A DNA stretch of 64,000 nucleotides from Aphelocoma coerulescens (Eukaryota > Chordata > Aves > Passeriformes > Corvidae): assembly GCF_041296385.1 (NCBI RefSeq), contig NW_027184084.1, positions 1,922,001 through 1,986,000 on the forward strand. Reading direction: 5' to 3'. Position numbers and translations under genes: made by a program. This document shows positions 9,072 to 20,300 of this stretch, in pieces. Positions within the stretch are counted from its first letter, which is position 1; every line of letters starts with the position of its first letter. The notes beneath the pieces were generated by a model that was not told where the DNA came from, did no database searches, and saw nothing but the letters and a program-made list of their open reading frames with translations.

Positions 9072-9825
9072 TAGCTGAGGAGGTGTATTCCCTTAGCAAT
9101 TGGCATATCTCCTGGCGCACCTGGCCCATCTCCTGGCACATCTCCTTGCGCACCTGGCCCATCTCCTGGCACATCTCCTGCATCCCTTTCGCCAGTACCC
9201 CCACCCAGTTCGGGTAGTCCATTTCTGAGGTGGGCTGTTGGGCGGTATCAGGCTGTGGGGCAGGGTCTCTAGTGTCTGGGGCTGTGTCAGGCTCTGGGGC
9301 TGAATCAGGCTCTGGGGTAGGATCTCTAGTGTCTGGGGCTGTGTCATGTTCCGGGGCAGGATCAGGCTCTGGGGCAGGATCTCTAGTCTCTGGGGCTGGT
9401 GTCTGGGTAGTTATCCAAGCCAATCTCAACTTATCCTTGAATGCTAAATAGAGTAGGCCTACCAGCAGCAGGTGGTTAGTATTCAGAGGGAATCTAAACC
9501 CTTCGAAAATTGATGGGGTGGGTCCAAAGAACTGGTTGAGGGGTTGGGGGAAAACTTCCCCTGGTGTCATTTCCTCACAGAAGGTACCATTGTTAACATA
9601 ACCCCAAAAACATGCGCTCAGTGTGTGATAGCCGTTTATCCACGTGCCCACATTCCGGAGGAAGTTAAAAACCCATGAATTCCTCACCTTCTCGACCCAT
9701 AGCGCAAGCTGGATAACGGCAATGGTAGCCTTAGTCAGAGGACCCATATTCAAGTAAGGAGCTGCAAAGGGGAAGAATATAGCCACGGCCACATGCCACC
9801 CGAACCAGGGCAAAGTAGACCACAT
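9037..9825 (-). CDS. ORF1, copy 2: membrane and coiled-coil protein, putative N-terminal part of Gag
   Basis: I do not recognise this protein. The start is the first ATG of the frame (A at -3); the open frame extends 11 codons further but without ATG. Of 262 residues, three segments are hydrophobic: about 10-25, 32-44 and 117-129. Residues about 141-195 are an acidic proline-rich repeat. Residues about 215-246 form three 11-residue repeats (EMCQEMGQVRK type) with Cys every 11 residues, as in hendecad coiled coils that could be disulfide-linked. It is the first frame after the leader and overlaps gag by 35 nt; gag has no ATG near its start. Its position and the shared overlap suggest it is the N-terminal part of Gag, carrying membrane and multimerisation functions. 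An accessory protein is the alternative. No env-like features such as a furin site or fusion peptide are evident. Confidence 0.7.
   Translation of the reverse strand: MWSTLPWFGWHVAVAIFFPFAAPYLNMGPLTKATIAVIQLALWVEKVRNSWVFNFLRNVGTWINGYHTLSACFWGYVNNGTFCEEMTPGEVFPQPLNQFFGPTPSIFEGFRFPLNTNHLLLVGLLYLAFKDKLRLAWITTQTPAPETRDPAPEPDPAPEHDTAPDTRDPTPEPDSAPEPDTAPDTRDPAPQPDTAQQPTSEMDYPNWVGVLAKGMQEMCQEMGQVRKEMCQEMGQVRQEICQLLREYTSSASEKNLSLPQRG
9062..9068 (-). promoter_or_regulatory. A7 tract at the ORF1-gag frame change
   Basis: A run of seven A on the coding strand sits inside the ORF1/gag overlap, where the gag frame is +1 (or -2) relative to ORF1. In ORF1 phase it also reads A AAA AAC, a known -1 slippery heptamer, but -1 would enter a third frame, not gag. 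The A7 is present in all copies (2737-2743, 15387-15393, 21712-21718, 28041-28047, 34313-34319, 40642-40648, 46971-46977, 53300-53306, 59629-59635). Confidence 0.6.
9241..9405 (-). repeat. Acidic proline-rich coding repeat in ORF1
   Basis: Short direct repeats encode variants of TRDPAPEPD and DTAPDTRDP. A 24-bp direct repeat within it brackets the sequence lost in copy 5. Such tracts are prone to slippage. Confidence 0.85.
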
Positions 9826-9920
9826 AGTGCTGCCTACCAAGGTTCCTATATCCAACACACCAAATTAAGTTATCCAGGAACTGTTATTCCTTTTTCACCT
9901 CTCTCTCTTAATGCCCTCAG

Positions 9921-9939
9921 GCCCCACGGTTGGGCGCCA
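9921..9939 (-). promoter_or_regulatory. Primer binding site, tRNA-Lys-like (type A)
   Basis: The coding strand reads TGGCGCCCAACCGTGGGGC, 5 nt after the LTR end. It equals the 18-nt complement of the 3' end of tRNA-Lys(CUU) with one extra C in the middle. Same form at 3596-3614, 16246-16264, 41501-41519, 47830-47848 and 54159-54177. The extra base is in every copy, so it predates the array. Confidence 0.8.
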
Positions 9940-9944
9940 AAATC

Positions 9945-10094
9945 TGTCTCGGTTTGAAAGACAGGTGTCTGCTAAGGAAGGCAGAAGCCCCCCTTGAAGT
10001 GGCAGATATAACCCCTTTCCCCCTGAGTTATTATGATTTTGAAATCAAGGGTCTTTAGGCAAAGATGTGGGAAATAGGAATAACAGTTCTTTAC

Positions 10095-10131
<37 letters not shown>

Positions 10132-10882
10132 CCAGTCGAACAAAACAACAACAACTATGACAATAACAGCAAACACAAACCCAGTCCCAGCCTTCTCGGC
10201 TGTCAGGCTACTCCCCCTCGGGTGCAGTTCCGCTCGCAGCCGGCAGGGATCGCTGGCGGCTCCCGGTGAGCAGGGCAGGTGCGATGGTTCCCCCGCGGCT
10301 GCAGGGGGCGCTCCGGAGCGAGCTCGGGGAACACGCGGCACTGGCAGCCTGGGATCCCGGGGAAGGGTGGAACAAAGGCTTCACAAACCCTGGGCAGCCG
10401 GTCCTGGACTCCCGGAACAGCAGGCTGGAAATGGCAAGGCCGGAGCGGCAGGCACAAACACAAATCCTGGGTGGCAGACGAGATGTATCCAAAAGGGGAA
10501 CCCCCCGGGGCTCCAGGCAGGCAGGGTGAGCACGGCTACAGCGTAGCGAAGGCTCGAAACAACAGCGGTGCAGGGCGGCCACAGCCCCAGCCTCCAGCAG
10601 GGCAGGGAAAACAGCCTTGGGATCCCGGTGTTGTTTCCAGCAGAAAGGAAAGACGCCGAAAAAGGGGAACCAGCAGCTCTTCTCTCCGCGGCTTCTCTCT
10701 CCAGACGCTGAGAGCGAACTCCCAACACGCCCAGGTGAAACAAAAAGTAGCCAGGCCCACCCCACCCCCCAAAACGGGCTGCTTTGTCTTTCTTAAGTAT
10801 AGTCATTTGTCCCCTAGCAACATGCATATGGGAGAAAATTCCTCTAACAGAAAAAAACTAGGACAAAACTAAAACCCCAACA
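9945..10882 (-). repeat. LTR2, type A, 938 bp
   Basis: Matches LTR1, with nine GATA units (10095-10130) and a GGCGCC-type primer site next to it. Confidence 0.8.
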
Positions 10883-11019
10883 TTATCCACCCCGAATTTT
10901 TTCCCATACTGACATGTTACATGAAACTTAACCTTTTTAACCATATAAATACATGCATCACCCAAATTATATACATATGTACATGCCGATACTGATACAA
11001 GTACAGAGCCATGGGTAGT

Positions 11020-14000
11020 TCACCCTAAAACAAGGTCCCCTTGCGGTATGCATCGGGTCTCTCCATCCCTTTGCATCACCCACCAGGTACAACCTGGTCC
11101 CTGAGCAAAAACAACCCCACGGATGGGTTTGTCTTTGCTCAAGGCAGACTTTACCCAAACAGTTTTTCCAAGCATACCTCTCACGTGCACCACTGGAACC
11201 TTATCCCCATCTGTTGTTTGTAGGGGTTCGGATTGGGCAGGGCCTGCTCGGCTGGTGGAGCCTCGGGTGTTAAACAACCAGGTGGCTCTTGCTAAATGCA
11301 CCTCCCAGTTTTTGAAAGTCCCCCCACCCAGTGCCTTCAAGGTGGTTTTAAGCAGTCCATTACACCGCTCAACCTTCCCAGCTGCTGGTGCATGGTAAGG
11401 GATGTGGTACACCCACTCAATGCCATGTTCTCTAGCCCAGGTGTTTATAAGGCTGTTCTTGAAGTGAGTCCCATTGTCAGATTCAATTCTCTCAGGGGTA
11501 CCATGCCTCCAAAGGACTTGCTTTTCGAGGCCCAGGATGGTGTTCCGGGCCGTAGCGTGAGGCACAGGGTAGGTCTCCAGCCATCCTGTGGTGGCTTCTA
11601 CCATCGTGAGCACGTGGCGCTTGCCTTGGCGGGTTTGAGGCAGTGTGATGTAGTCAATCTGCCAGGCCTCCCCATACTTGTATTTGGACCACCGCCCACC
11701 ATACCACAGGGGCTTCACCCGCTTGGTCTGCTTGATCGCAGCGCATGTCTCACAGTCATGGATGACCTGGGAGATACTGGCCATGGTCAGATCCACCCCT
11801 CGGTCTCGTGCCCACTTATAGGTGGCATCTCTGCCCTGATGGCCTGAGGCATCATGGGCCCATCGAGCTAGGAACAGCTCTCCTTTATGTTGCCAATCCA
11901 AGTCTATCTGGGACACCTCTATTTTCGCAGCCTGATCTACCTGCTTGTTATTACGATGTTCTTCGTTAGCCCGGCTCTTGGGAATGTGAGCATCTACATG
12001 ACGGGCCTTCACAGATAGCTTCTCTACTCGAGCGGCAATGTCTTTCCACTCCTCAGCAGCCCAGATTGGTTTTCCTCTGCGCTGCCATTTTGCCTTATTC
12101 CACCTTTCCAGCCAACCCCACAGAGCATTGGCTACCATCCATGAATCAGTGTAAAGGTAGAGCTTTGGCCACTTCTCTCTTTCAGCAATGTCCAGAGCTA
12201 ATTGAACGGCTTTGAGTTCAGCAAATTGGCTCGATCCACCTTCTCCTTCCGTAGCCTGTGCAACTTGTCGTGTGGGGCTCCATACAGCGGCTTTCCATTT
12301 CCGGCTAGCGCCTACAATTCGGCAGGAACCATCAGTGAAGAGGGCATATTGTCTTTCACTCTCTGGTAGCTCGTTGTATGGTGGGGCTTCTTCGGCACGC
12401 GTCACCTGCTCCTCTTCTTCTTCAGAAGATAACCCAAAAGTCTCACCTTCTGGCCAGTTCGTAATTATTTCCAAGATCCCAGGGCGACTTGGGTTTCCAA
12501 TTCGGGCGCGCTGCGTGATGAGGGCGATCCATTTGCTCCAAGTAGCATCAGTGGCGTGATGCGTGGAGGGAACCTTTCCTTTGAACATCCACCCCAGCAC
12601 CGGTAGTCGGGGTGCCAGGAGGAGTTGTGCCTCAGTTCCAATTACCTCTGAGGCAGCTTGGACTCCTTCATAGGCTGCCAAGATTTCTTTCTCTGTGGGA
12701 GTGTAGTTGGCTTCGGACCCTCTGTAGCTTCGGCTCCAGAATCGCAGCGGTCGGCCCCGAGTCTCACCAGGCACCTTCTGCCAGAGGCTCCGGGACAGAC
12801 CATTGTTCCCGGCTGCAGAGTAGAGCACGTTCTTCACCTCTGGTCCTGTCCTGACTGGGCCAAGGGCTACGGCGTGAGCGATTTCCTGCTTGATCTGGGC
12901 AAAGGCTTGCTGTTGTTCTGGGCCCCAGTGGAAATCGTTCTTCTTGCGGGTAACCAGGTAGAGAGGGCTCACAATCCGGCTGTACTCAGGAATGTGCATC
13001 CTCCAGAAACCTATGGCGCCTAGGAAAGCTTGTGTTTCCTTCTTGTTGGTTGGTGGAGACATCGCAGTGATCTTATTGATGACCTCAGCGGGAATCTGAC
13101 GCCGTCCATCTTGCCACTTCACTCCCAGGAACTGGATCTCTCGGGCAGGCCCCTTGACTTTGCTCTTCTTGATGGCGAAACCAGCTTTTAGGAGAATTTG
13201 GATTATTCTCTCTCCTTTCTCAAACACTTCTGTTGCGGTGTTCCCCCACACAATGATGTCATCAATGTACTGCAGATGTTCTGGGGCCTCACCCTTTTCC
13301 AGTGCAGCCTGGATCAGTCCATGGCAGATGGTGGGACTGTGCTTCCACCCCTGGGGCAGTCGGTTCCAGGTGTACTGCACACCCCTCCAGGTGAAAGCAA
13401 ACTGAGGCCTGCACTCTGCTGCCAAAGGAATGGAGAAAAATGCATTGGCAATGTCAATAGTGGCATACCACTTTGCTGCTTTGGACTCCAGCTCATACTG
13501 GAGCTCCAACATGTCGGGCACAGCAGCGCTCAGCGGTGGAGTCACTTCATTCAAGCCACGATAGTCCGCAGTCAATCTCCATTCCCCATCAGACTTGCGC
13601 ACAGGCCAAATGGGGCTGTTGAAGGGTGAGTGGGTCTTGCTGACCACGCCTTGGCTCTCCAGCTCACGAATCATCTTGTGGATGGGAATCACAGCATCTC
13701 GATTTGTCCGATACTGCCGGCGGTGCACTGTCGAGGTGGCAATTGGCACTCGTTGCTCTTCCACTTTCAGGAGCCCAACTGCAGAAGGATTCTCAGACAG
13801 TCCAGACAGGGCGTTCAACTGCCTAATGCCCTCTGCCTCCACAGCAGCAATCCCAAACGCCCACCTGAGTCCCTTTGGGTCTTTGTAATAGCCATTCCGG
13901 AGGAAGTCTATGCCCAGAATACACGGGGCCTCTGGGCCGGTCACAATCGGATGCTTTTGCCACTCCTTCCCAGTCAGGCTCACCTCGGCTTCCAAAAGGG

Positions 14001-14202
14001 TCAACTGCTGTGATCCCCCAGTCACCCCAGCGATGGATACAGGTTCTGCCCCCACATGTCCCGATGGCATTAAAGTACACTGTGCCCCAGTATCAACCAA
14101 TGCATCATATTTTTGTGGCTCTGATGTGCCAGGCCATCGGATCCACACCGTCCAGAAAACCCGGTTCTCCCGTGCCTCTTCCTGGCTAGAGGCAGGGCCC
14201 CT
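11020..14202 (-). CDS. pol: Pol polyprotein, copy 3
   Basis: Protein identical to the copy 2 Pol; all catalytic residues kept. Confidence 0.95.
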   Translation of the reverse strand, partial: RGPASSQEEARENRVFWTVWIRWPGTSEPQKYDALVDTGAQCTLMPSGHVGAEPVSIAGVTGGSQQLTLLEAEVSLTGKEWQKHPIVTGPEAPCILGIDFLRNGYYKDPKGLRWAFGIAAVEAEGIRQLNALSGLSENPSAVGLLKVEEQRVPIATSTVHRRQYRTNRDAVIPIHKMIRELESQGVVSKTHSPFNSPIWPVRKSDGEWRLTADYRGLNEVTPPLSAAVPDMLELQYELESKAAKWYATIDIANAFFSIPLAAECRPQFAFTWRGVQYTWNRLPQGWKHSPTICHGLIQAALEKGEAPEHLQYIDDIIVWGNTATEVFEKGERIIQILLKAGFAIKKSKVKGPAREIQFLGVKWQDGRRQIPAEVINKITAMSPPTNKKETQAFLGAIGFWRMHIPEYSRIVSPLYLVTRKKNDFHWGPEQQQAFAQIKQEIAHAVALGPVRTGPEVKNVLYSAAGNNGLSRSLWQKVPGETRGRPLRFWSRSYRGSEANYTPTEKEILAAYEGVQAASEVIGTEAQLLLAPRLPVLGWMFKGKVPSTHHATDATWSKWIALITQRARIGNPSRPGILEIITNWPEGETFGLSSEEEEEQVTRAEEAPPYNELPESERQYALFTDGSCRIVGASRKWKAAVWSPTRQVAQATEGEGGSSQFAELKAVQLALDIAEREKWPKLYLYTDSWMVANALWGWLERWNKAKWQRRGKPIWAAEEWKDIAARVEKLSVKARHVDAHIPKSRANEEHRNNKQVDQAAKIEVSQIDLDWQHKGELFLARWAHDASGHQGRDATYKWARDRGVDLTMASISQVIHDCETCAAIKQTKRVKPLWYGGRWSKYKYGEAWQIDYITLPQTRQGKRHVLTMVEATTGWLETYPVPHATARNTILGLEKQVLWRHGTPERIESDNGTHFKNSLINTWAREHGIEWVYHIPYHAPAAGKVERCNGLLKTTLKALGGGTFKNWEVHLARATWLFNTRGSTSRAGPAQSEPLQTTDGDKVPVVHVRGMLGKTVWVKSALSKDKPIRGVVFAQGPGCTWWVMQRDGETRCIPQGDLVLG

Positions 14203-15396
14203 CTAGCCCTGGTTATCATTCTTTCCCTGGGCATACATACTAGAGGTACCTTCGAGGGGATCTGACATATCATCCTCCCGTCTGTAATACCTGGCAGCTC
14301 GGTCACGGGAGGCTGAGGCTACTTTCACCTTAGCGGAACCCCCTCGGTTAGTGCCTCCCTCCTTGAGTTCACGCACCCGCGCTGCCAGGACAGAAGTGGG
14401 TTTCCCATCCCACCTTCTCATGTCTTCCCCATGCTCACACAGGAAAAACCACAGCTCAGCTCGTGGGGTGTACCCTCTCTCTCTAGCAGGGGGACGACGG
14501 GCTCTGACCTGGGGGCCTGTGACTCGCACTGGTGCCACACTGACCTTCCTCATCTCCTCCCTTATGTCCTTTATCTCCTCTTTGAGGTCCTGGACCACAG
14601 CAGAGACATGAGTTTTCAGTGGACCATTGACCATACTGTCATAATTCCTGAGCTTGTTGGCAACAGAGCCCACTGTTTCTCGGTTATTGTCAGCATCAAT
14701 GGTTGCAATGAAAGTGGTGTATTGCGATGGCCCTAGCCTTGCCAGGTTCCACATCATCTGTCCTGTGCACCTGACCTTATCGGGGTCATTACCGTGCTGT
14801 CCATCCCTCCCAAAAAGTACCTCTAATACTGCCACCTCTCTTAGCTGCTGGATCCCTTCCTCGAGTGTCTTCCACTGCATTCTATGATGGTACTCCTGCA
14901 TTCTTTCTTTGTGAATGAACCTTTCTCTCACACTCATTAAGAGCCGGTCCCAGAGAGAAAGGGGCCCTGGCTCCCTCACAAATATCTGGTTCACACCTGG
15001 GTCCTGGGTCAATGATCCCAGATACCTTGCCTCACCACTATCCAGTTGCACACTTGTGCCCATGAGGTCCCAAACCCGAAGCAGCCAGGTGGTATAAGGC
15101 TCACGCCCCCTTCGCACAATGTCGGCTCGCATACCACGGAGACTGTCGTACGACAGGGACTCAATGATGATTTCTGGCTCTGGCTCCCCTGCTGGTTGTG
15201 AGGGCCCTGGTTCCCCATCATCATTAACTGGCCGTACTGATTTGGTCTTACACTTCCTCCTTTGCACAGGGGCGACTGCTGCTGGCTGTACTTGTCCTTG
15301 GGGTTCAGCTGAAACCTGGGCGGTTGTAACATCTGTGGGTTCCACTGCTGCACCGTCGGACTCACCCTCTTTGGGGCAGGGAGAGGTTTTTTTCAC
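14203..15396 (-). CDS. gag: Gag-like protein, copy 3
   Basis: Protein identical to the copy 2 gag. Confidence 0.8.
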   Translation of the reverse strand: MKKTSPCPKEGESDGAAVEPTDVTTAQVSAEPQGQVQPAAVAPVQRRKCKTKSVRPVNDDGEPGPSQPAGEPEPEIIIESLSYDSLRGMRADIVRRGREPYTTWLLRVWDLMGTSVQLDSGEARYLGSLTQDPGVNQIFVREPGPLSLWDRLLMSVRERFIHKERMQEYHHRMQWKTLEEGIQQLREVAVLEVLFGRDGQHGNDPDKVRCTGQMMWNLARLGPSQYTTFIATIDADNNRETVGSVANKLRNYDSMVNGPLKTHVSAVVQDLKEEIKDIREEMRKVSVAPVRVTGPQVRARRPPARERGYTPRAELWFFLCEHGEDMRRWDGKPTSVLAARVRELKEGGTNRGGSAKVKVASASRDRAARYYRREDDMSDPLEGTSSMYAQGKNDNQG

Positions 15397-16150
15397 TAGC
15401 TGAGGAGGTGTATTCCCTTAGCAATTGGCATATCTCCTGGCGCACCTGGCCCATCTCCTGGCACATCTCCTTGCGCACCTGGCCCATCTCCTGGCACATC
15501 TCCTGCATCCCTTTCGCCAGTACCCCCACCCAGTTCGGGTAGTCCATTTCTGAGGTGGGCTGTTGGGCGGTATCAGGCTGTGGGGCAGGGTCTCTAGTGT
15601 CTGGGGCTGTGTCAGGCTCTGGGGCTGAATCAGGCTCTGGGGTAGGATCTCTAGTGTCTGGGGCTGTGTCATGTTCCGGGGCAGGATCAGGCTCTGGGGC
15701 AGGATCTCTAGTCTCTGGGGCTGGTGTCTGGGTAGTTATCCAAGCCAATCTCAACTTATCCTTGAATGCTAAATAGAGTAGGCCTACCAGCAGCAGGTGG
15801 TTAGTATTCAGAGGGAATCTAAACCCTTCGAAAATTGATGGGGTGGGTCCAAAGAACTGGTTGAGGGGTTGGGGGAAAACTTCCCCTGGTGTCATTTCCT
15901 CACAGAAGGTACCATTGTTAACATAACCCCAAAAACATGCGCTCAGTGTGTGATAGCCGTTTATCCACGTGCCCACATTCCGGAGGAAGTTAAAAACCCA
16001 TGAATTCCTCACCTTCTCGACCCATAGCGCAAGCTGGATAACGGCAATGGTAGCCTTAGTCAGAGGACCCATATTCAAGTAAGGAGCTGCAAAGGGGAAG
16101 AATATAGCCACGGCCACATGCCACCCGAACCAGGGCAAAGTAGACCACAT
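15362..16150 (-). CDS. ORF1, copy 3
   Basis: Protein identical to the copy 2 ORF1; intact. Confidence 0.7.
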   Translation of the reverse strand: MWSTLPWFGWHVAVAIFFPFAAPYLNMGPLTKATIAVIQLALWVEKVRNSWVFNFLRNVGTWINGYHTLSACFWGYVNNGTFCEEMTPGEVFPQPLNQFFGPTPSIFEGFRFPLNTNHLLLVGLLYLAFKDKLRLAWITTQTPAPETRDPAPEPDPAPEHDTAPDTRDPTPEPDSAPEPDTAPDTRDPAPQPDTAQQPTSEMDYPNWVGVLAKGMQEMCQEMGQVRKEMCQEMGQVRQEICQLLREYTSSASEKNLSLPQRG

Positions 16151-16269
16151 AGTGCTGCCTACCAAGGTTCCTATATCCAACACACCAAATTAAGTTATCC
16201 AGGAACTGTTATTCCTTTTTCACCTCTCTCTCTTAATGCCCTCAGGCCCCACGGTTGGGCGCCAAAATC

Positions 16270-16419
16270 TGTCTCGGTTTGAAAGACAGGTGTCTGCTAA
16301 GGAAGGCAGAAGCCCCCCTTGAAGTGGCAGATATAACCCCTTTCCCCCTGAGTTATTATGATTTTGAAATCAAGGGTCTTTAGGCAAAGATGTGGGAAAT
16401 AGGAATAACAGTTCTTTAC

Positions 16420-16456
<37 letters not shown>

Positions 16457-17207
16457 CCAGTCGAACAAAACAACAACAACTATGACAATAACAGCAAACA
16501 CAAACCCAGTCCCAGCCTTCTCGGCTGTCAGGCTACTCCCCCTCGGGTGCAGTTCCGCTCGCAGCCGGCAGGGATCGCTGGCGGCTCCCGGTGAGCAGGG
16601 CAGGTGCGATGGTTCCCCCGCGGCTGCAGGGGGCGCTCCGGAGCGAGCTCGGGGAACACGCGGCACTGGCAGCCTGGGATCCCGGGGAAGGGTGGAACAA
16701 AGGCTTCACAAACCCTGGGCAGCCGGTCCTGGACTCCCGGAACAGCAGGCTGGAAATGGCAAGGCCGGAGCGGCAGGCACAAACACAAATCCTGGGTGGC
16801 AGACGAGATGTATCCAAAAGGGGAACCCCCCGGGGCTCCAGGCAGGCAGGGTGAGCACGGCTACAGCGTAGCGAAGGCTCGAAACAACAGCGGTGCAGGG
16901 CGGCCACAGCCCCAGCCTCCAGCAGGGCAGGGAAAACAGCCTTGGGATCCCGGTGTTGTTTCCAGCAGAAAGGAAAGACGCCGAAAAAGGGGAACCAGCA
17001 GCTCTTCTCTCCGCGGCTTCTCTCTCCAGACGCTGAGAGCGAACTCCCAACACGCCCAGGTGAAACAAAAAGTAGCCAGGCCCACCCCACCCCCCAAAAC
17101 GGGCTGCTTTGTCTTTCTTAAGTATAGTCATTTGTCCCCTAGCAACATGCATATGGGAGAAAATTCCTCTAACAGAAAAAAACTAGGACAAAACTAAAAC
17201 CCCAACA
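16270..17207 (-). repeat. LTR3, type A, 938 bp
   Basis: Matches LTR1 and LTR2; nine GATA units at 16420-16455. Confidence 0.8.
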
Positions 17208-17344
17208 TTATCCACCCCGAATTTTTTCCCATACTGACATGTTACATGAAACTTAACCTTTTTAACCATATAAATACATGCATCACCCAAATTATATACA
17301 TATGTACATGCCGATACTGATACAAGTACAGAGCCATGGGTAGT

Positions 17345-20300
17345 TCACCCTAAAACAAGGTCCCCTTGCGGTATGCATCGGGTCTCTCCATCCCTTTGCA
17401 TCACCCACCAGGTACAACCTGGTCCCTGAGCAAAAACAACCCCACGGATGGGTTTGTCTTTGCTCAAGGCAGACTTTACCCAAACAGTTTTTCCAAGCAT
17501 ACCTCTCACGTGCACCACTGGAACCTTATCCCCATCTGTTGTTTGTAGGGGTTCGGATTGGGCAGGGCCTGCTCGGCTGGTGGAGCCTCGGGTGTTAAAC
17601 AACCAGGTGGCTCTTGCTAAATGCACCTCCCAGTTTTTGAAAGTCCCCCCACCCAGTGCCTTCAAGGTGGTTTTAAGCAGTCCATTACACCGCTCAACCT
17701 TCCCAGCTGCTGGTGCATGGTAAGGGATGTGGTACACCCACTCAATGCCATGTTCTCTAGCCCAGGTGTTTATAAGGCTGTTCTTGAAGTGAGTCCCATT
17801 GTCAGATTCAATTCTCTCAGGGGTACCATGCCTCCAAAGGACTTGCTTTTCGAGGCCCAGGATGGTGTTCCGGGCCGTAGCGTGAGGCACAGGGTAGGTC
17901 TCCAGCCATCCTGTGGTGGCTTCTACCATCGTGAGCACGTGGCGCTTGCCTTGGCGGGTTTGAGGCAGTGTGATGTAGTCAATCTGCCAGGCCTCCCCAT
18001 ACTTGTATTTGGACCACCGCCCACCATACCACAGGGGCTTCACCCGCTTGGTCTGCTTGATCGCAGCGCATGTCTCACAGTCATGGATGACCTGGGAGAT
18101 ACTGGCCATGGTCAGATCCACCCCTCGGTCTCGTGCCCACTTATAGGTGGCATCTCTGCCCTGATGGCCTGAGGCATCATGGGCCCATCGAGCTAGGAAC
18201 AGCTCTCCTTTATGTTGCCAATCCAAGTCTATCTGGGACACCTCTATTTTCGCAGCCTGATCTACCTGCTTGTTATTACGATGTTCTTCGTTAGCCCGGC
18301 TCTTGGGAATGTGAGCATCTACATGACGGGCCTTCACAGATAGCTTCTCTACTCGAGCGGCAATGTCTTTCCACTCCTCAGCAGCCCAGATTGGTTTTCC
18401 TCTGCGCTGCCATTTTGCCTTATTCCACCTTTCCAGCCAACCCCACAGAGCATTGGCTACCATCCATGAATCAGTGTAAAGGTAGAGCTTTGGCCACTTC
18501 TCTCTTTCAGCAATGTCCAGAGCTAATTGAACGGCTTTGAGTTCAGCAAATTGGCTCGATCCACCTTCTCCTTCCGTAGCCTGTGCAACTTGTCGTGTGG
18601 GGCTCCATACAGCGGCTTTCCATTTCCGGCTAGCGCCTACAATTCGGCAGGAACCATCAGTGAAGAGGGCATATTGTCTTTCACTCTCTGGTAGCTCGTT
18701 GTATGGTGGGGCTTCTTCGGCACGCGTCACCTGCTCCTCTTCTTCTTCAGAAGATAACCCAAAAGTCTCACCTTCTGGCCAGTTCGTAATTATTTCCAAG
18801 ATCCCAGGGCGACTTGGGTTTCCAATTCGGGCGCGCTGCGTGATGAGGGCGATCCATTTGCTCCAAGTAGCATCAGTGGCGTGATGCGTGGAGGGAACCT
18901 TTCCTTTGAACATCCACCCCAGCACCGGTAGTCGGGGTGCCAGGAGGAGTTGTGCCTCAGTTCCAATTACCTCTGAGGCAGCTTGGACTCCTTCATAGGC
19001 TGCCAAGATTTCTTTCTCTGTGGGAGTGTAGTTGGCTTCGGACCCTCTGTAGCTTCGGCTCCAGAATCGCAGCGGTCGGCCCCGAGTCTCACCAGGCACC
19101 TTCTGCCAGAGGCTCCGGGACAGACCATTGTTCCCGGCTGCAGAGTAGAGCACGTTCTTCACCTCTGGTCCTGTCCTGACTGGGCCAAGGGCTACGGCGT
19201 GAGCGATTTCCTGCTTGATCTGGGCAAAGGCTTGCTGTTGTTCTGGGCCCCAGTGGAAATCGTTCTTCTTGCGGGTAACCAGGTAGAGAGGGCTCACAAT
19301 CCGGCTGTACTCAGGAATGTGCATCCTCCAGAAACCTATGGCGCCTAGGAAAGCTTGTGTTTCCTTCTTGTTGGTTGGTGGAGACATCGCAGTGATCTTA
19401 TTGATGACCTCAGCGGGAATCTGACGCCGTCCATCTTGCCACTTCACTCCCAGGAACTGGATCTCTCGGGCAGGCCCCTTGACTTTGCTCTTCTTGATGG
19501 CGAAACCAGCTTTTAGGAGAATTTGGATTATTCTCTCTCCTTTCTCAAACACTTCTGTTGCGGTGTTCCCCCACACAATGATGTCATCAATGTACTGCAG
19601 ATGTTCTGGGGCCTCACCCTTTTCCAGTGCAGCCTGGATCAGTCCATGGCAGATGGTGGGACTGTGCTTCCACCCCTGGGGCAGTCGGTTCCAGGTGTAC
19701 TGCACACCCCTCCAGGTGAAAGCAAACTGAGGCCTGCACTCTGCTGCCAAAGGAATGGAGAAAAATGCATTGGCAATGTCAATAGTGGCATACCACTTTG
19801 CTGCTTTGGACTCCAGCTCATACTGGAGCTCCAACATGTCGGGCACAGCAGCGCTCAGCGGTGGAGTCACTTCATTCAAGCCACGATAGTCCGCAGTCAA
19901 TCTCCATTCCCCATCAGACTTGCGCACAGGCCAAATGGGGCTGTTGAAGGGTGAGTGGGTCTTGCTGACCACGCCTTGGCTCTCCAGCTCACGAATCATC
20001 TTGTGGATGGGAATCACAGCATCTCGATTTGTCCGATACTGCCGGCGGTGCACTGTCGAGGTGGCAATTGGCACTCGTTGCTCTTCCACTTTCAGGAGCC
20101 CAACTGCAGAAGGATTCTCAGACAGTCCAGACAGGGCGTTCAACTGCCTAATGCCCTCTGCCTCCACAGCAGCAATCCCAAACGCCCACCTGAGTCCCTT
20201 TGGGTCTTTGTAATAGCCATTCCGGAGGAAGTCTATGCCCAGAATACACGGGGCCTCTGGGCCGGTCACAATCGGATGCTTTTGCCACTCCTTCCCAGTC

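Larger units (their letters stand above)
3620..10882 (-). mobile_element. ERV copy 2, complete provirus sharing both LTRs
   Basis: First complete copy: 5' LTR on the right (LTR2), 3' LTR on the left (LTR1), 5,387 bp internal. ORF1, gag and pol are all open apart from the gag-pol TAG. No env: only 137 nt separate the pol stop from the 3' LTR. Class III (ERV-L-like) is inferred from Pol and Gag character and the lack of env; a Lys-like rather than Leu primer site is unusual for that name. Confidence 0.9.
9945..17207 (-). mobile_element. ERV copy 3, complete provirus
   Basis: Same length and content as copy 2; both LTRs are type A with nine GATA units. At the protein level I see no difference from copy 2. 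Confidence 0.9.

Noticed and set aside
10969..10983. AT-rich stretch (atatacatatgtaca) as a replication origin or TATA promoter
   Set aside because: It lies in the short tail after pol, outside the LTR, with no supporting motif.
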